Source: Hyphomicrobiales bacterium
GTDB lineage: Bacteria > Pseudomonadota > Alphaproteobacteria > Rhizobiales > Beijerinckiaceae
Length of the DNA: 5,401 bases
Direction of reading: 5' to 3'
NCBI GenBank assembly: GCA_028290125.1
Contig: JAQGKM010000076.1
Location: 1-5,401, forward strand
The first letter of the stretch is position 1. Each line of letters begins with the position of its first letter. The position numbers were made by a program, and so were the translations under genes. Positions 1-5,328 of this stretch are shown here, piece after piece. Below the pieces are notes generated by a model. It was not told the origin of the DNA. It did not search any database and saw nothing but the letters and a program-made list of their open reading frames with translations.

Positions 1-231
1 GAGCGCGACGCCGATGCCCGTCGCCAACGCCAGCGCCAGCGCGGTGATGCGTAGCGTGACCCAGAGCGAGGCGGAGAGCACGGCCCAATCGGCGACGAGC
101 GTTCTGGCGATCAGACTTGGCGAGGGCAGCACATAGGGCGGGAGGGCCGCGAGCCGCACGGCTCCTTCCCACGCGGCGACGAGGACGATGAACACGAGCG
201 CGGGGATGAGACGATCGAATGGGCGGCTCAT
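1..231 (-). CDS. ABC transporter permease, SsuC/TauC-like (5' part only, runs off the left edge)
   Basis: This is the inner-membrane channel subunit of an ABC importer of the nitrate/sulfonate/taurine/thiamine-precursor (BPD_transp_1) group. Only the first 77 codons are in the window. Translation from the ATG at 231-229 gives a cytoplasmic start (MSRPFDRLIP), a first membrane segment at about residues 9-21 (PALVFIVLVAAW), then the typical periplasmic motif PPYVLPSPSLIARTL (about 31-45). Next comes SLWVTLRIT and the start of a second hydrophobic helix (LALALATGIGVAL, 65-77). The order of TM1, LPSP motif and SLWVTL is characteristic of SsuC/TauC-type permeases. The conserved cytoplasmic EAA loop lies beyond the edge and cannot be checked. 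The start codon overlaps the stop of the upstream ATPase gene as ATGA (231-228), so translation is probably coupled. The family is secure; the substrate is unknown. Confidence 0.93.
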   Translation of the reverse strand, partial: MSRPFDRLIPALVFIVLVAAWEGAVRLAALPPYVLPSPSLIARTLVADWAVLSASLWVTLRITALALALATGIGVAL

Positions 232-986
232 GCGGGCTGCGCCATGACGTCTTCGAGCGCCTGCGACGCGACCCGGCAGGTTTCGAGATAGGCGCTGCTC
301 AGCCGATAGCTTTCGTCGCGCGGCGCCGGGGCCGAAATATCGATTTGCGTGACGATGCGGCCGGGCCTTTCGGAAAACACGCAGATGCGGCTCGACAGGA
401 ACGCGCTCTCATAAACCGAATGTGTGACGAACAGCACCGTCATGCCGCGTTCCGCCTGCAGCGCAAGGAGATCGCGGTTGAGGCGCAGGCGCGTGATCTC
501 GTCGAGCGCGGCGAAAGGCTCGTCCATCAGCAGCAGCGCAGGGCGCAGCACCAGCGCGCGGGCGATGGAGACGCGCATCTTCATGCCGCCCGACAATTCG
601 CGCGGGAAGGCGTCGGCGAAGGCGCCGAGGCCGACGCGCGCCAGAGCCTCGCTGATAGCGGGCGTAGCGTCGGCGCGCGACACATGCTTCAACCGCAGTG
701 GCAGCCAGACATTTTCGAAGATGGTCGCCCACGGCATCAGCGTCGCGTCCTGGAACACGAAGCCGATGGCGGGCCGCTCGCCCGCGCGCCACTGCAGCGC
801 GCCGGCGGTGGGAGACGCGAGCCCGGCGATCAGGCGCAGCGCGCTCGACTTGCCGCAACCCGACGGCCCGAGCAGCGACACGAACTCTCCCGCGCGCAGA
901 TCGAGGTCGAAGTCGCGCAGCGCCGTCACGCCATTGGCAAACGTCTGCGCGATGCCCTGCAGGCTGACCAGCGACGAAGCAGTCAC
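228..986 (-). CDS. ABC transporter ATP-binding protein, SsuB/TauB-like
   Basis: This 252-aa protein is the cytoplasmic ATPase that powers the importer, and its length is typical for the family. All nucleotide-binding motifs are present: Walker A GPSGCGKSS (40-48), Q-loop VFQD (Q79), signature LSGGM (131-135), Walker B LLLMDEP (151-157, catalytic E156), D-loop AALD (159-162) and switch histidine VTHS (H189). The sequence FVTHSVYESAFLSSRICVFSERPGRI is typical of the nitrate/sulfonate/taurine ATPase group. The start is a GTG at 986-984 that overlaps the TGA of the binding-protein gene (GTGA). There is no clear Shine-Dalgarno sequence ahead of it, so re-initiation after the upstream gene is likely. 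The signature LSGGM replaces the commoner LSGGQ, which is frequent in this group and not a defect. Function is secure; the transported compound is unknown. Confidence 0.95.
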   Translation of the reverse strand: MTASSLVSLQGIAQTFANGVTALRDFDLDLRAGEFVSLLGPSGCGKSSALRLIAGLASPTAGALQWRAGERPAIGFVFQDATLMPWATIFENVWLPLRLKHVSRADATPAISEALARVGLGAFADAFPRELSGGMKMRVSIARALVLRPALLLMDEPFAALDEITRLRLNRDLLALQAERGMTVLFVTHSVYESAFLSSRICVFSERPGRIVTQIDISAPAPRDESYRLSSAYLETCRVASQALEDVMAQPA

Positions 987-1963
987 TTGGCGTCGAGCCC
1001 TACGCGCTTGTTCACGAACTGCAGCGTGTAGGCTTTCTTGTAATCGAGGTCGGGCTTGAAGACGCCGGTCTTCACCATCTTGTCGAAAAAGCTTTTCTGG
1101 CGTGCGTCCGTCATGGCGCCGAGGCCGAGCGTCAGGCTGTCGCCGGAATCGACGATGCCGTATTCCTTCATCTTGGCGATCGAATAGGCGATCTGCTCGT
1201 CCGTCATCTCGGGGTTGTCGCGCTTGATGAGCGCATTGGCCTTGGCGTTGTCGCCGTTCATGTAGTTGCGCCAGCCGATGGCGGAAGCGTCGACGAAACG
1301 CTGCACGAGATCGGGCTTCTTCTGCACGAGATCGAGCCGCGTCTCGATGGTGGTGGAATAGGTGTCGAAGCCGTTGTCGGCGAGCAGGAAGACATTCGGC
1401 TTGAAGCCGGCCTGCTTCTCGATGACGAACGGTTCGGCCGTCGCATAGCCCTGCTGCACCGACTGCTTGTTGGCGAGGAACGGGCCGGGATTATAATTGT
1501 AGGGCCGCACATCCTGCTCGCGAAAGCCGTGCTCCGTCACGAACCACGGAAAGCTCGCGGCGACGAAATCCGTGCCGAGAAAGATCGGCGCTCCGGCCAG
1601 CGACTTGAACGTGTCGTGACCGACGCCCGGATGGGCGATGAAGACCTGCGGGTCCTTCTGGAAGGAAGCGGCGACGACGAGCGTCGGCACGTTCTGCTCG
1701 ACCGCCGAAAAGGCCTGGATCATGTTGCCGCCCATGGCGAATTCAATGCGGCCGGTGGGCAGCAGCAGGCGGTTGTTGGCCTGCGGGCCGCCTTGCACGA
1801 TCTCCACTTCGAGCCCGTAGCGCGCATAGGTGCCGTCCGCCACCGCCTGGTAAAAGCCGCCATGTTCGGGCTGCGCCAGCCAGTTCGTGCCGAAGCGCAC
1901 CTTGTCGGCGGCCTGAGCCGGAAAGGCGGCCAGCGCCGCGGTCAGAACGATTGCCAGCTTCAT
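983..1963 (-). CDS. ABC transporter substrate-binding protein, NMT1/THI5-like family
   Basis: This is the periplasmic receptor of the importer, 326 aa from the chosen start. A Sec signal peptide is visible: MK, hydrophobic LAIVLTAALAAFP, then AQA with cleavage near residue 18/19. The mature chain opens with KVRFGTNWLAQPEHGGFYQAV (21-41) and YARYGLEVEI, the usual start of NMT1/THI5-like and SsuA-like receptors. The hinge and ligand region includes GRIEFAMGG (71-79) and FVDASAIGWRNYM (223-235). An in-frame TTG at 2017 would add 18 residues ahead of the signal peptide and is unlikely. The ATG at 1963 is preceded by a G-rich stretch (GGGGG) about 4 nt upstream. It is the first gene of the operon, before the ATPase and permease. 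The family is named after thiamine pyrimidine precursor binding, but members carry many ligands, so the ligand here is open. Confidence 0.93.
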   Translation of the reverse strand: MKLAIVLTAALAAFPAQAADKVRFGTNWLAQPEHGGFYQAVADGTYARYGLEVEIVQGGPQANNRLLLPTGRIEFAMGGNMIQAFSAVEQNVPTLVVAASFQKDPQVFIAHPGVGHDTFKSLAGAPIFLGTDFVAASFPWFVTEHGFREQDVRPYNYNPGPFLANKQSVQQGYATAEPFVIEKQAGFKPNVFLLADNGFDTYSTTIETRLDLVQKKPDLVQRFVDASAIGWRNYMNGDNAKANALIKRDNPEMTDEQIAYSIAKMKEYGIVDSGDSLTLGLGAMTDARQKSFFDKMVKTGVFKPDLDYKKAYTLQFVNKRVGLDAK

Positions 1964-2033
1964 GGTACCCCCGTGCGCCCTGAAGTAGAGCTTGGCGCGG
2001 CAAAGTCTACGGATCAAGGCCGAAGCCTACGTT

Positions 2034-2129
2034 TCGTCATTGCGAGGAGCGAAGCGACGCGGCAATCCATCTAGCGGCAGCCACCCGAAAATGGATTGCC
2101 ACGTCGCCTGCGGCTCCTCGCAATGACGA
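2034..2129. repeat. 96-bp imperfect palindromic repeat between divergent genes (REP/MITE-like)
   Basis: The left arm (2034-2070) and right arm (2091-2129) are inverted copies around a 20-nt centre (2071-2090). Outer arms match perfectly over 17 nt (TCGTCATTGCGAGGAGC at 2034-2050 against 2113-2129), and inner arms over 10 nt (GGCAATCCAT at 2061-2070 against 2091-2100). Between them is a CGACG block, one C/T difference, and a 4-nt versus 6-nt mismatch (GAAG against CGCAGG). Either strand would fold into a long hairpin. From memory, this TCATTGCGAGGAGC...GGCAATCCAT type is a dispersed repeat in several alphaproteobacterial genomes; copy number here cannot be tested. No transposase and no obvious target-site duplication were seen. 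It fills much of the gap between the importer operon and the amidohydrolase gene. Confidence 0.85.
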
Positions 2130-2176
2130 GCTGAGACCTCTCCCTCGCCGAGCAGCTTTGGTGTAGCTTGGCCATC

Positions 2177-2180
2177 GGAG
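2177..2180 (+). promoter_or_regulatory. Shine-Dalgarno GGAG that fixes the amidohydrolase start
   Basis: GGAG lies 8 nt before the ATG at 2189 (CGGAGACGCCGCC-ATG). It supports that ATG rather than the in-frame TTG at 2168, which would add seven residues (MAIGDAA) and would place this ribosome site inside the gene. Confidence 0.6.
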
Positions 2181-2188
2181 ACGCCGCC

Positions 2189-2995
2189 ATGACGCACACG
2201 CATTTCTGGACCGAACTCGCCTGGACGGACTTCGAGACGCTCGACATGGAGCGGATGATCGCCGTCCTGCCGCTGGCGGCGGTCGAGCAGCACGGGCCGC
2301 ATCTGCCGCTCGGCGTCGACACGTTCATCATGGAAGGCTATCTCGAGCGCGTCGTTGAGCGCCTGCCGTCGGGCGCGCCGGTGCTGTTCCTGCCGATCCA
2401 GACGATCGGCAAGTCCGACGAGCACAATGCCTATCCGGGCACGCTGACGCTCTCGGCCGAGACCGCCACGCGCGCCTGGATCGAGATCGGCGAAAGCGTG
2501 CAGCGCGCGGGCGTGCGAAAGCTGGTGCTGCTCAATTCGCATGGCGGCAATGTCGCGATCATGGACCATGTCGCGCGCGACCTGCGCCGCCGGTTCGGCA
2601 TGCTGGTCGTCATCTGTTCGTGGACGCGGTTCGGTTATCCCGACGATCTCTTCACCGCGCCCGAGCGCGCGCACGGCATCCACGGTGGCGACATTGAAAC
2701 TTCGCTGATGATGGAATTCCGTCCCGACATGGTGCGCGTCGAAGAGCTGCGCGATTACCCGAGCGCCAATGCCGAAATGGAGCGCAGCTTCACCTGGCTG
2801 CGCGCGCATCACGGCGTCGGTTTCGGCTGGATGTCGCAGGATCTCTCGCCCGCCGGCGCGATGGGCGACGCGGGCGCGGCGACCCAGGCGAAAGGCGAGG
2901 CCTGCGCCGATTACGGCGCGACGGCATTCATCGAACTGCTGCAGGACATCGAGGCGTTCGACATGGGCCGGCTGGCGGATGGGCCGCTGGATTAA
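2189..2995 (+). CDS. creatininase-family metal-dependent amidohydrolase
   Basis: This 268-aa protein is a probable cytoplasmic hydrolase of a cyclic amide, lactam or formamide; no signal peptide is seen. The family signature LPLAAVEQHGPHLPLGVD (28-44) supplies metal ligands E33, H35 and D44. Further hallmarks are GTLTL (84-88), LLNSHGGN (114-121, H118) and HGGDIETSLMM (165-175, E170). Length fits the family, which is about 250-270 aa. In creatininase of Pseudomonas putida the loop after the histidine reads GHYEN and its Glu binds the second metal. Here it reads SHGGN, so that Glu is Gly, as in the wider non-creatininase part of the family (deformylases and MftE-like proteins). I therefore do not call it creatininase. 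It is divergent from the importer operon, which suggests a shared substrate (inference). It converges on the acetyltransferase gene, with stop codons sharing TTAA. Confidence 0.92.
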   Translation: MTHTHFWTELAWTDFETLDMERMIAVLPLAAVEQHGPHLPLGVDTFIMEGYLERVVERLPSGAPVLFLPIQTIGKSDEHNAYPGTLTLSAETATRAWIEIGESVQRAGVRKLVLLNSHGGNVAIMDHVARDLRRRFGMLVVICSWTRFGYPDDLFTAPERAHGIHGGDIETSLMMEFRPDMVRVEELRDYPSANAEMERSFTWLRAHHGVGFGWMSQDLSPAGAMGDAGAATQAKGEACADYGATAFIELLQDIEAFDMGRLADGPLD

Positions 2996-2999
2996 TCCA
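2988..2999. other. 12-bp perfect palindrome holding both convergent stop codons
   Basis: TGGATTAATCCA is a perfect palindrome. The plus-strand amidohydrolase ends in GAT-TAA (stop 2993-2995) and the minus-strand acetyltransferase ends in GAT-TAA (stop 2994-2992), so the two coding regions overlap by TTAA and both proteins end in Asp. No intergenic space exists here for a separate terminator. Confidence 0.9.
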
Positions 3000-3450
3000 C
3001 GAGCTTCTTTTCGAACCGTAGCGCCGCGCCGCCGTCCTCGTACCATTCGTCTTCGCGGCCGAGCATCTCGTAACCGTTCTTCTCATAAAGCGCGATGGCG
3101 CGGGGGTTGTCGGCCCGCACTTCGAGCGCGAAGCGTGTGCAGCCGCGCTCGTGCGCAGCCGTTTCGCTGGCGTCCAGCAACGCGCGTCCGACGCCGCGGC
3201 CCGCGCGCGCCTTGTCGACCGCGATGGAATAGAGACGCCCGATCTTCGAGCCCTTGCGGAAGCCGACCAGCGCGTAGCCTGTGATGTCGGCGCGTTCCTG
3301 CGCGACGACCATCGCGGTCGAGGGCACGCTCATGTAGCGGCGCAGGCTGGCGCGCGACAGCTGGTCGGAGTCGAACACGCTCCACTCGATGGCTTCCACT
3401 GCGTCGAGATCGTCGAGATGCGCCTTGCGGATCGTGAGCTCCGTCGTCAT
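2992..3450 (-). CDS. GNAT-family N-acetyltransferase, RimI-like
   Basis: This 152-aa cytoplasmic protein transfers an acetyl group from acetyl-CoA to an amine; the acceptor is unknown. A single GNAT domain fills the protein. The N-terminal strand and helix are LTIRKAHLDDLDAVEAIE (5-22), then beta-4 LYSIAVDKARAG (73-84), and the acetyl-CoA pyrophosphate loop AGRGVGRALL (83-92). The C-terminal motif LEVRADNPRAIALYEKNGYE (109-128) carries N115 and Y122. This last motif closely matches RimI, the ribosomal protein S18 alanine acetyltransferase, but many GNATs of unknown substrate share it. The start ATG (3450-3448) overlaps the opgG stop as ATGA with no clear ribosome site of its own, so translation is likely coupled to opgG. 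A longer open frame upstream in this register lies antisense and out of frame within opgG and is not coding. Fold is secure; function is open. Confidence 0.9.
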   Translation of the reverse strand: MTTELTIRKAHLDDLDAVEAIEWSVFDSDQLSRASLRRYMSVPSTAMVVAQERADITGYALVGFRKGSKIGRLYSIAVDKARAGRGVGRALLDASETAAHERGCTRFALEVRADNPRAIALYEKNGYEMLGREDEWYEDGGAALRFEKKLVD

Positions 3451-5012
3451 TCGGCGTGCCACGGGTAGGTCCATGTTTCGGTGAGCGCGCGCTGGCCGGC
3501 GCGCAGATAGCCGCGCAGGTCGGTGGTCGCGCCCGGCTCCACCTGCACGTCGAAGGCGGCGCGGAAGCCGCCCGTCTGGGCATTGGGCACCACGAAGGCG
3601 CGCTTGATGTCGCCGACGGTCGACGACGGCACGAATTCCACGAGCTCGGGCTGCGTCAGGAAATATCGCAACTCCCCGCCGGCGAAGTCGATGATGAAGC
3701 GGCGCGAGCCCGGCGGGATCGGCTCCTGCGAGCCGAGCGCACGCGCCTGCGTCTGGTAGGTCGAGATGGCGCGGCCGTTGGGCGACAGCCTGCGCATGTC
3801 GAGCCCCGAGGTGAGCCGATACGAGAGCGTCACCGGCTTGCCGGGTTCGACCGGCGCATTGGGCGTCCACGCCACCGTGACGTTGTTGTCGATGTCGTCC
3901 GCCGCCGGGTTTTCGACGAGCTCGAGCCGGCCTTCGCCCCAGCCTTCCTGCGGCTCGACCCAATAGCTCGGGCGCAGTTCGTAATTGAGGTCGAGGTCCT
4001 GGTAATGCTCGAAGTTGCGGTCGCGCTGCAGCAGCCCGAAGCCGCGCGGATTGTTGTCGACGAAGGTCGAGCGCGCCTGCCGCATGGGATTGCGCAGCGG
4101 GCGCCAGAGCCATTCGCCGCCGCCGCTGTTGATCAGCAGGCCATCGGAATCGTGCAACTCGGGACGGAAGTCGCCGGTGTAGCGGCGGTCGTTCTCGCCA
4201 TTGAGAAAGAGCGTCGACAGCGGCGCGATACCCAGACGATGGATCTGGCGGCGCGGGAACAGCGTGAGGCTGACGTCCATGGCGCTGTCGACGCCCGGCG
4301 CGAGTTCGAAGCGGTAGGCGCCAGTGAGCGACTCGCCATCGAGCAGGGCGTAGAAGACGATCTTTTCAGCACCAGCTTCCGGACTCTCGATCCAGAACTC
4401 GAGGAAATGCGGCGTCTCCTCGCTCTCGGTGCCGGCGTTGATGACAATGCCCTGCGCCGACAGGCCGTAGCGCTGGCCGCGTCCGAGCAGGCGGAAGGCG
4501 TTGGCGCCGAGGAAAGCGATCGCCTCGTCGAAGACCTTGGGGTCATTCAGCGGATAATGCAGGCGGAAGCCTGCGAAGCCGACGTTGACCGGCAGCGGCT
4601 TGTCGAGCTTGGTGCGGCCGTAGTCGAACAGGCCGGGCGCATAGGGGATCGGCGTCGCGATGCCTTCGCGGATGATGTTGATCGTCACCGGCCGTCGGTA
4701 GAGGTGCCCGAGGTGGAAGGCCTGCAGGCGGAAACTCGCGCCGCCGTTCAGAAAGGCGCGGTCCGGACGGAAGCGGATGTCCTTCCAGGCGTCGAAGTCG
4801 AGCTTCTGGACGGCTTCAGGCAGGTTGGGGGCGGGCGAGACGGGCGCGGTGGCCAGATCCCGCGCGCGCTTGAGCACATCCTCAAAACCGAATCGCGCCG
4901 GCTTCTGCTGCGGACTTTGCGCCAGCGCCGGGAGGGCGCCCGACAGCGTGGCCGTGGAGGCCAGAATCATGTTGAAGGCGCGGCGGGTCAAATCCGGCTT
5001 GGAGTGCGGCAT
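3447..5012 (-). CDS. opgG: periplasmic glucan biosynthesis protein OpgG (MdoG), Tat-exported
   Basis: This 521-aa protein is close in length to E. coli OpgG (511). It acts in the periplasm on the beta-1,2-linked backbone of osmoregulated periplasmic glucans. The OpgG/OpgD family has been reported to hold beta-1,2-glucanases, with conserved Asp residues as catalysts. The signal peptide has a twin-arginine motif (LTRRAFN, R10-R11), a hydrophobic stretch and an ALA cleavage site near residue 31. The MdoG domain follows: FGFEDV (41-46), NVGFAGFRLHYPLN (143-156), FLGANAFRLLGRGQRYGLSAQG (167-188), FYALLDGESLTGAYRFE (220-236), RPELHDSDGL (283-292), GEWLWRPLRNP (299-309), NPRGFGLLQRDR (321-332) and SYWVEPQEGWGEG (349-361). 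The C-terminal immunoglobulin-like part ends in TETWTYPWHAE. Several segments look closer to OpgG than OpgD, although a Tat signal is the OpgD habit in E. coli. The ATG at 5012 is chosen because it puts the Tat motif near the N terminus. No opgH is in the window. Confidence 0.93.
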   Translation of the reverse strand: MPHSKPDLTRRAFNMILASTATLSGALPALAQSPQQKPARFGFEDVLKRARDLATAPVSPAPNLPEAVQKLDFDAWKDIRFRPDRAFLNGGASFRLQAFHLGHLYRRPVTINIIREGIATPIPYAPGLFDYGRTKLDKPLPVNVGFAGFRLHYPLNDPKVFDEAIAFLGANAFRLLGRGQRYGLSAQGIVINAGTESEETPHFLEFWIESPEAGAEKIVFYALLDGESLTGAYRFELAPGVDSAMDVSLTLFPRRQIHRLGIAPLSTLFLNGENDRRYTGDFRPELHDSDGLLINSGGGEWLWRPLRNPMRQARSTFVDNNPRGFGLLQRDRNFEHYQDLDLNYELRPSYWVEPQEGWGEGRLELVENPAADDIDNNVTVAWTPNAPVEPGKPVTLSYRLTSGLDMRRLSPNGRAISTYQTQARALGSQEPIPPGSRRFIIDFAGGELRYFLTQPELVEFVPSSTVGDIKRAFVVPNAQTGGFRAAFDVQVEPGATTDLRGYLRAGQRALTETWTYPWHAE

Positions 5013-5136
5013 GGGTCGGGCCTGACTGAGGCGCCGGAACGGCGCGATTGGGAGGTAAAGCTCTTTCTGCAGAGCTGCAAGCGGCCTTTCCGGGGCGAGT
5101 TCCCGGCTTTTTGGCAACACTGACGCCGCAACGCTT

Positions 5137-5206
5137 AAAAATATGGCCAAGGCGGAAGAAAACACTTGCATGGGGGGGCGGAATGCATATTTTCCGCCTT
5201 GCCCAT
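5137..5206 (-). promoter_or_regulatory. inverted repeat with alternative hairpin and T-tract (attenuator- or operator-like) upstream of opgG
   Basis: Arms 5143-5157 (ATGGCCAAGGCGGAA) and 5192-5206 (TTCCGCCTTGCCCAT) pair at 14 of 15 positions across a 34-nt spacer. A third copy of GGCGGAA at 5177-5183 can instead pair with TTCCGCC at 5192-5198, giving a 7-bp hairpin with an 8-nt loop, so the two structures exclude each other. Read on the minus strand toward opgG, the long hairpin is followed after one base by TTTTT (5141-5137). This geometry could be an attenuator, a protein-binding operator or chance; no transcript start is known. Confidence 0.4.
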
Positions 5207-5274
5207 TTTCGCACGTGCCTGTGGTCGTGTGTCGGTTGGCGGGGATCCGGACAAGAGGCCGGTCACTCGTCAGT

Positions 5275-5320
5275 AAAAAACCGGCAGCCGGAGCGAACCG
5301 GCGAACCCCGCCAAACGGGG
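5275..5320 (-). terminator. candidate intrinsic terminator of the gene preceding opgG
   Basis: On the minus strand a CCCCG/CGGGG hairpin (5316-5320 with 5306-5310, 5-nt loop) is followed by a GCCGG/CCGGC hairpin (5298-5302 with 5287-5291, 6-nt loop). Next is a CCGG-CTG-CCGG unit (5281-5291) directly before six Ts (5280-5275). Each stem is short but very GC-rich, and the T-tract is well placed. A terminator here would separate opgG from the upstream gene and argue against opgG starting further right. Confidence 0.35.
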
Positions 5321-5328
5321 GACGCGAC

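Larger units (their letters stand above)
5013..5328. other. non-coding leader/intergenic region upstream of opgG
   Basis: This stretch of about 316 bases has no convincing gene. The opgG frame stays open through it, but the extension lacks a ribosome site and reads as low-complexity Arg/Pro-rich sequence. From right to left on the minus strand it holds a candidate terminator of the preceding gene (5275-5320), an inverted repeat with a T-tract (5137-5206), and a small hairpin in the leader (AGCTCT at 5059-5064 against AGAGCT at 5071-5076). It is locally more AT-rich around 5131-5160 and 5183-5210 than the flanking genes. I looked for -35/-10 pairs on the minus strand and found none good enough to call. 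Confidence 0.6.

Noticed and set aside
219..1059. Plus-strand open frames opposite the ABC ATPase
   Set aside because: They are antisense to a gene with all ABC ATPase motifs; the translations are low-complexity Arg/Ala/Ser-rich without recognisable motifs.
1964..2033. Promoter for the importer operon (TTGATC near 2015-2020 on the minus strand)
   Set aside because: No -10 element at acceptable spacing could be found, so the site cannot be called, although a promoter must lie upstream of 1963.
2131..2188. CTGAGA at 2131-2136 as the start of a THI-box (TPP riboswitch), suggested by the NMT1/THI5-family receptor nearby
   Set aside because: The second conserved block (CCTGATC with GGATAATGCC-like sequence) is missing, the element would face the amidohydrolase rather than the importer, and only about 50 nt remain before the start codon.
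2027..3046. Minus-strand open frame of about 339 codons across the palindromic repeat and the amidohydrolase
   Set aside because: It is antisense to a clear creatininase-family gene, and its C-terminal end would be encoded by the repeat arms. It is an artefact of codon bias.
3451..4113. N-terminal extension of the acetyltransferase frame into opgG
   Set aside because: The extension lies in another frame of opgG and is Arg/Ala-rich. The GNAT fold begins at the ATG at 3450, which forms an ATGA overlap with the opgG stop.
5024..5090. Candidate promoter TTGCAG-N17-TACCTC upstream of opgG on the minus strand
   Set aside because: It matches the sigma-70 consensus at only 3 of 6 and 2 of 6 positions; not better than chance.
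3456..5123. Plus-strand open frame of about 555 codons opposite opgG
   Set aside because: It is an antisense frame kept open by GC-rich codon bias of opgG. Its translation is Arg/Ala/Glu-rich with no domain pattern, whereas the minus-strand frame is a clear OpgG.
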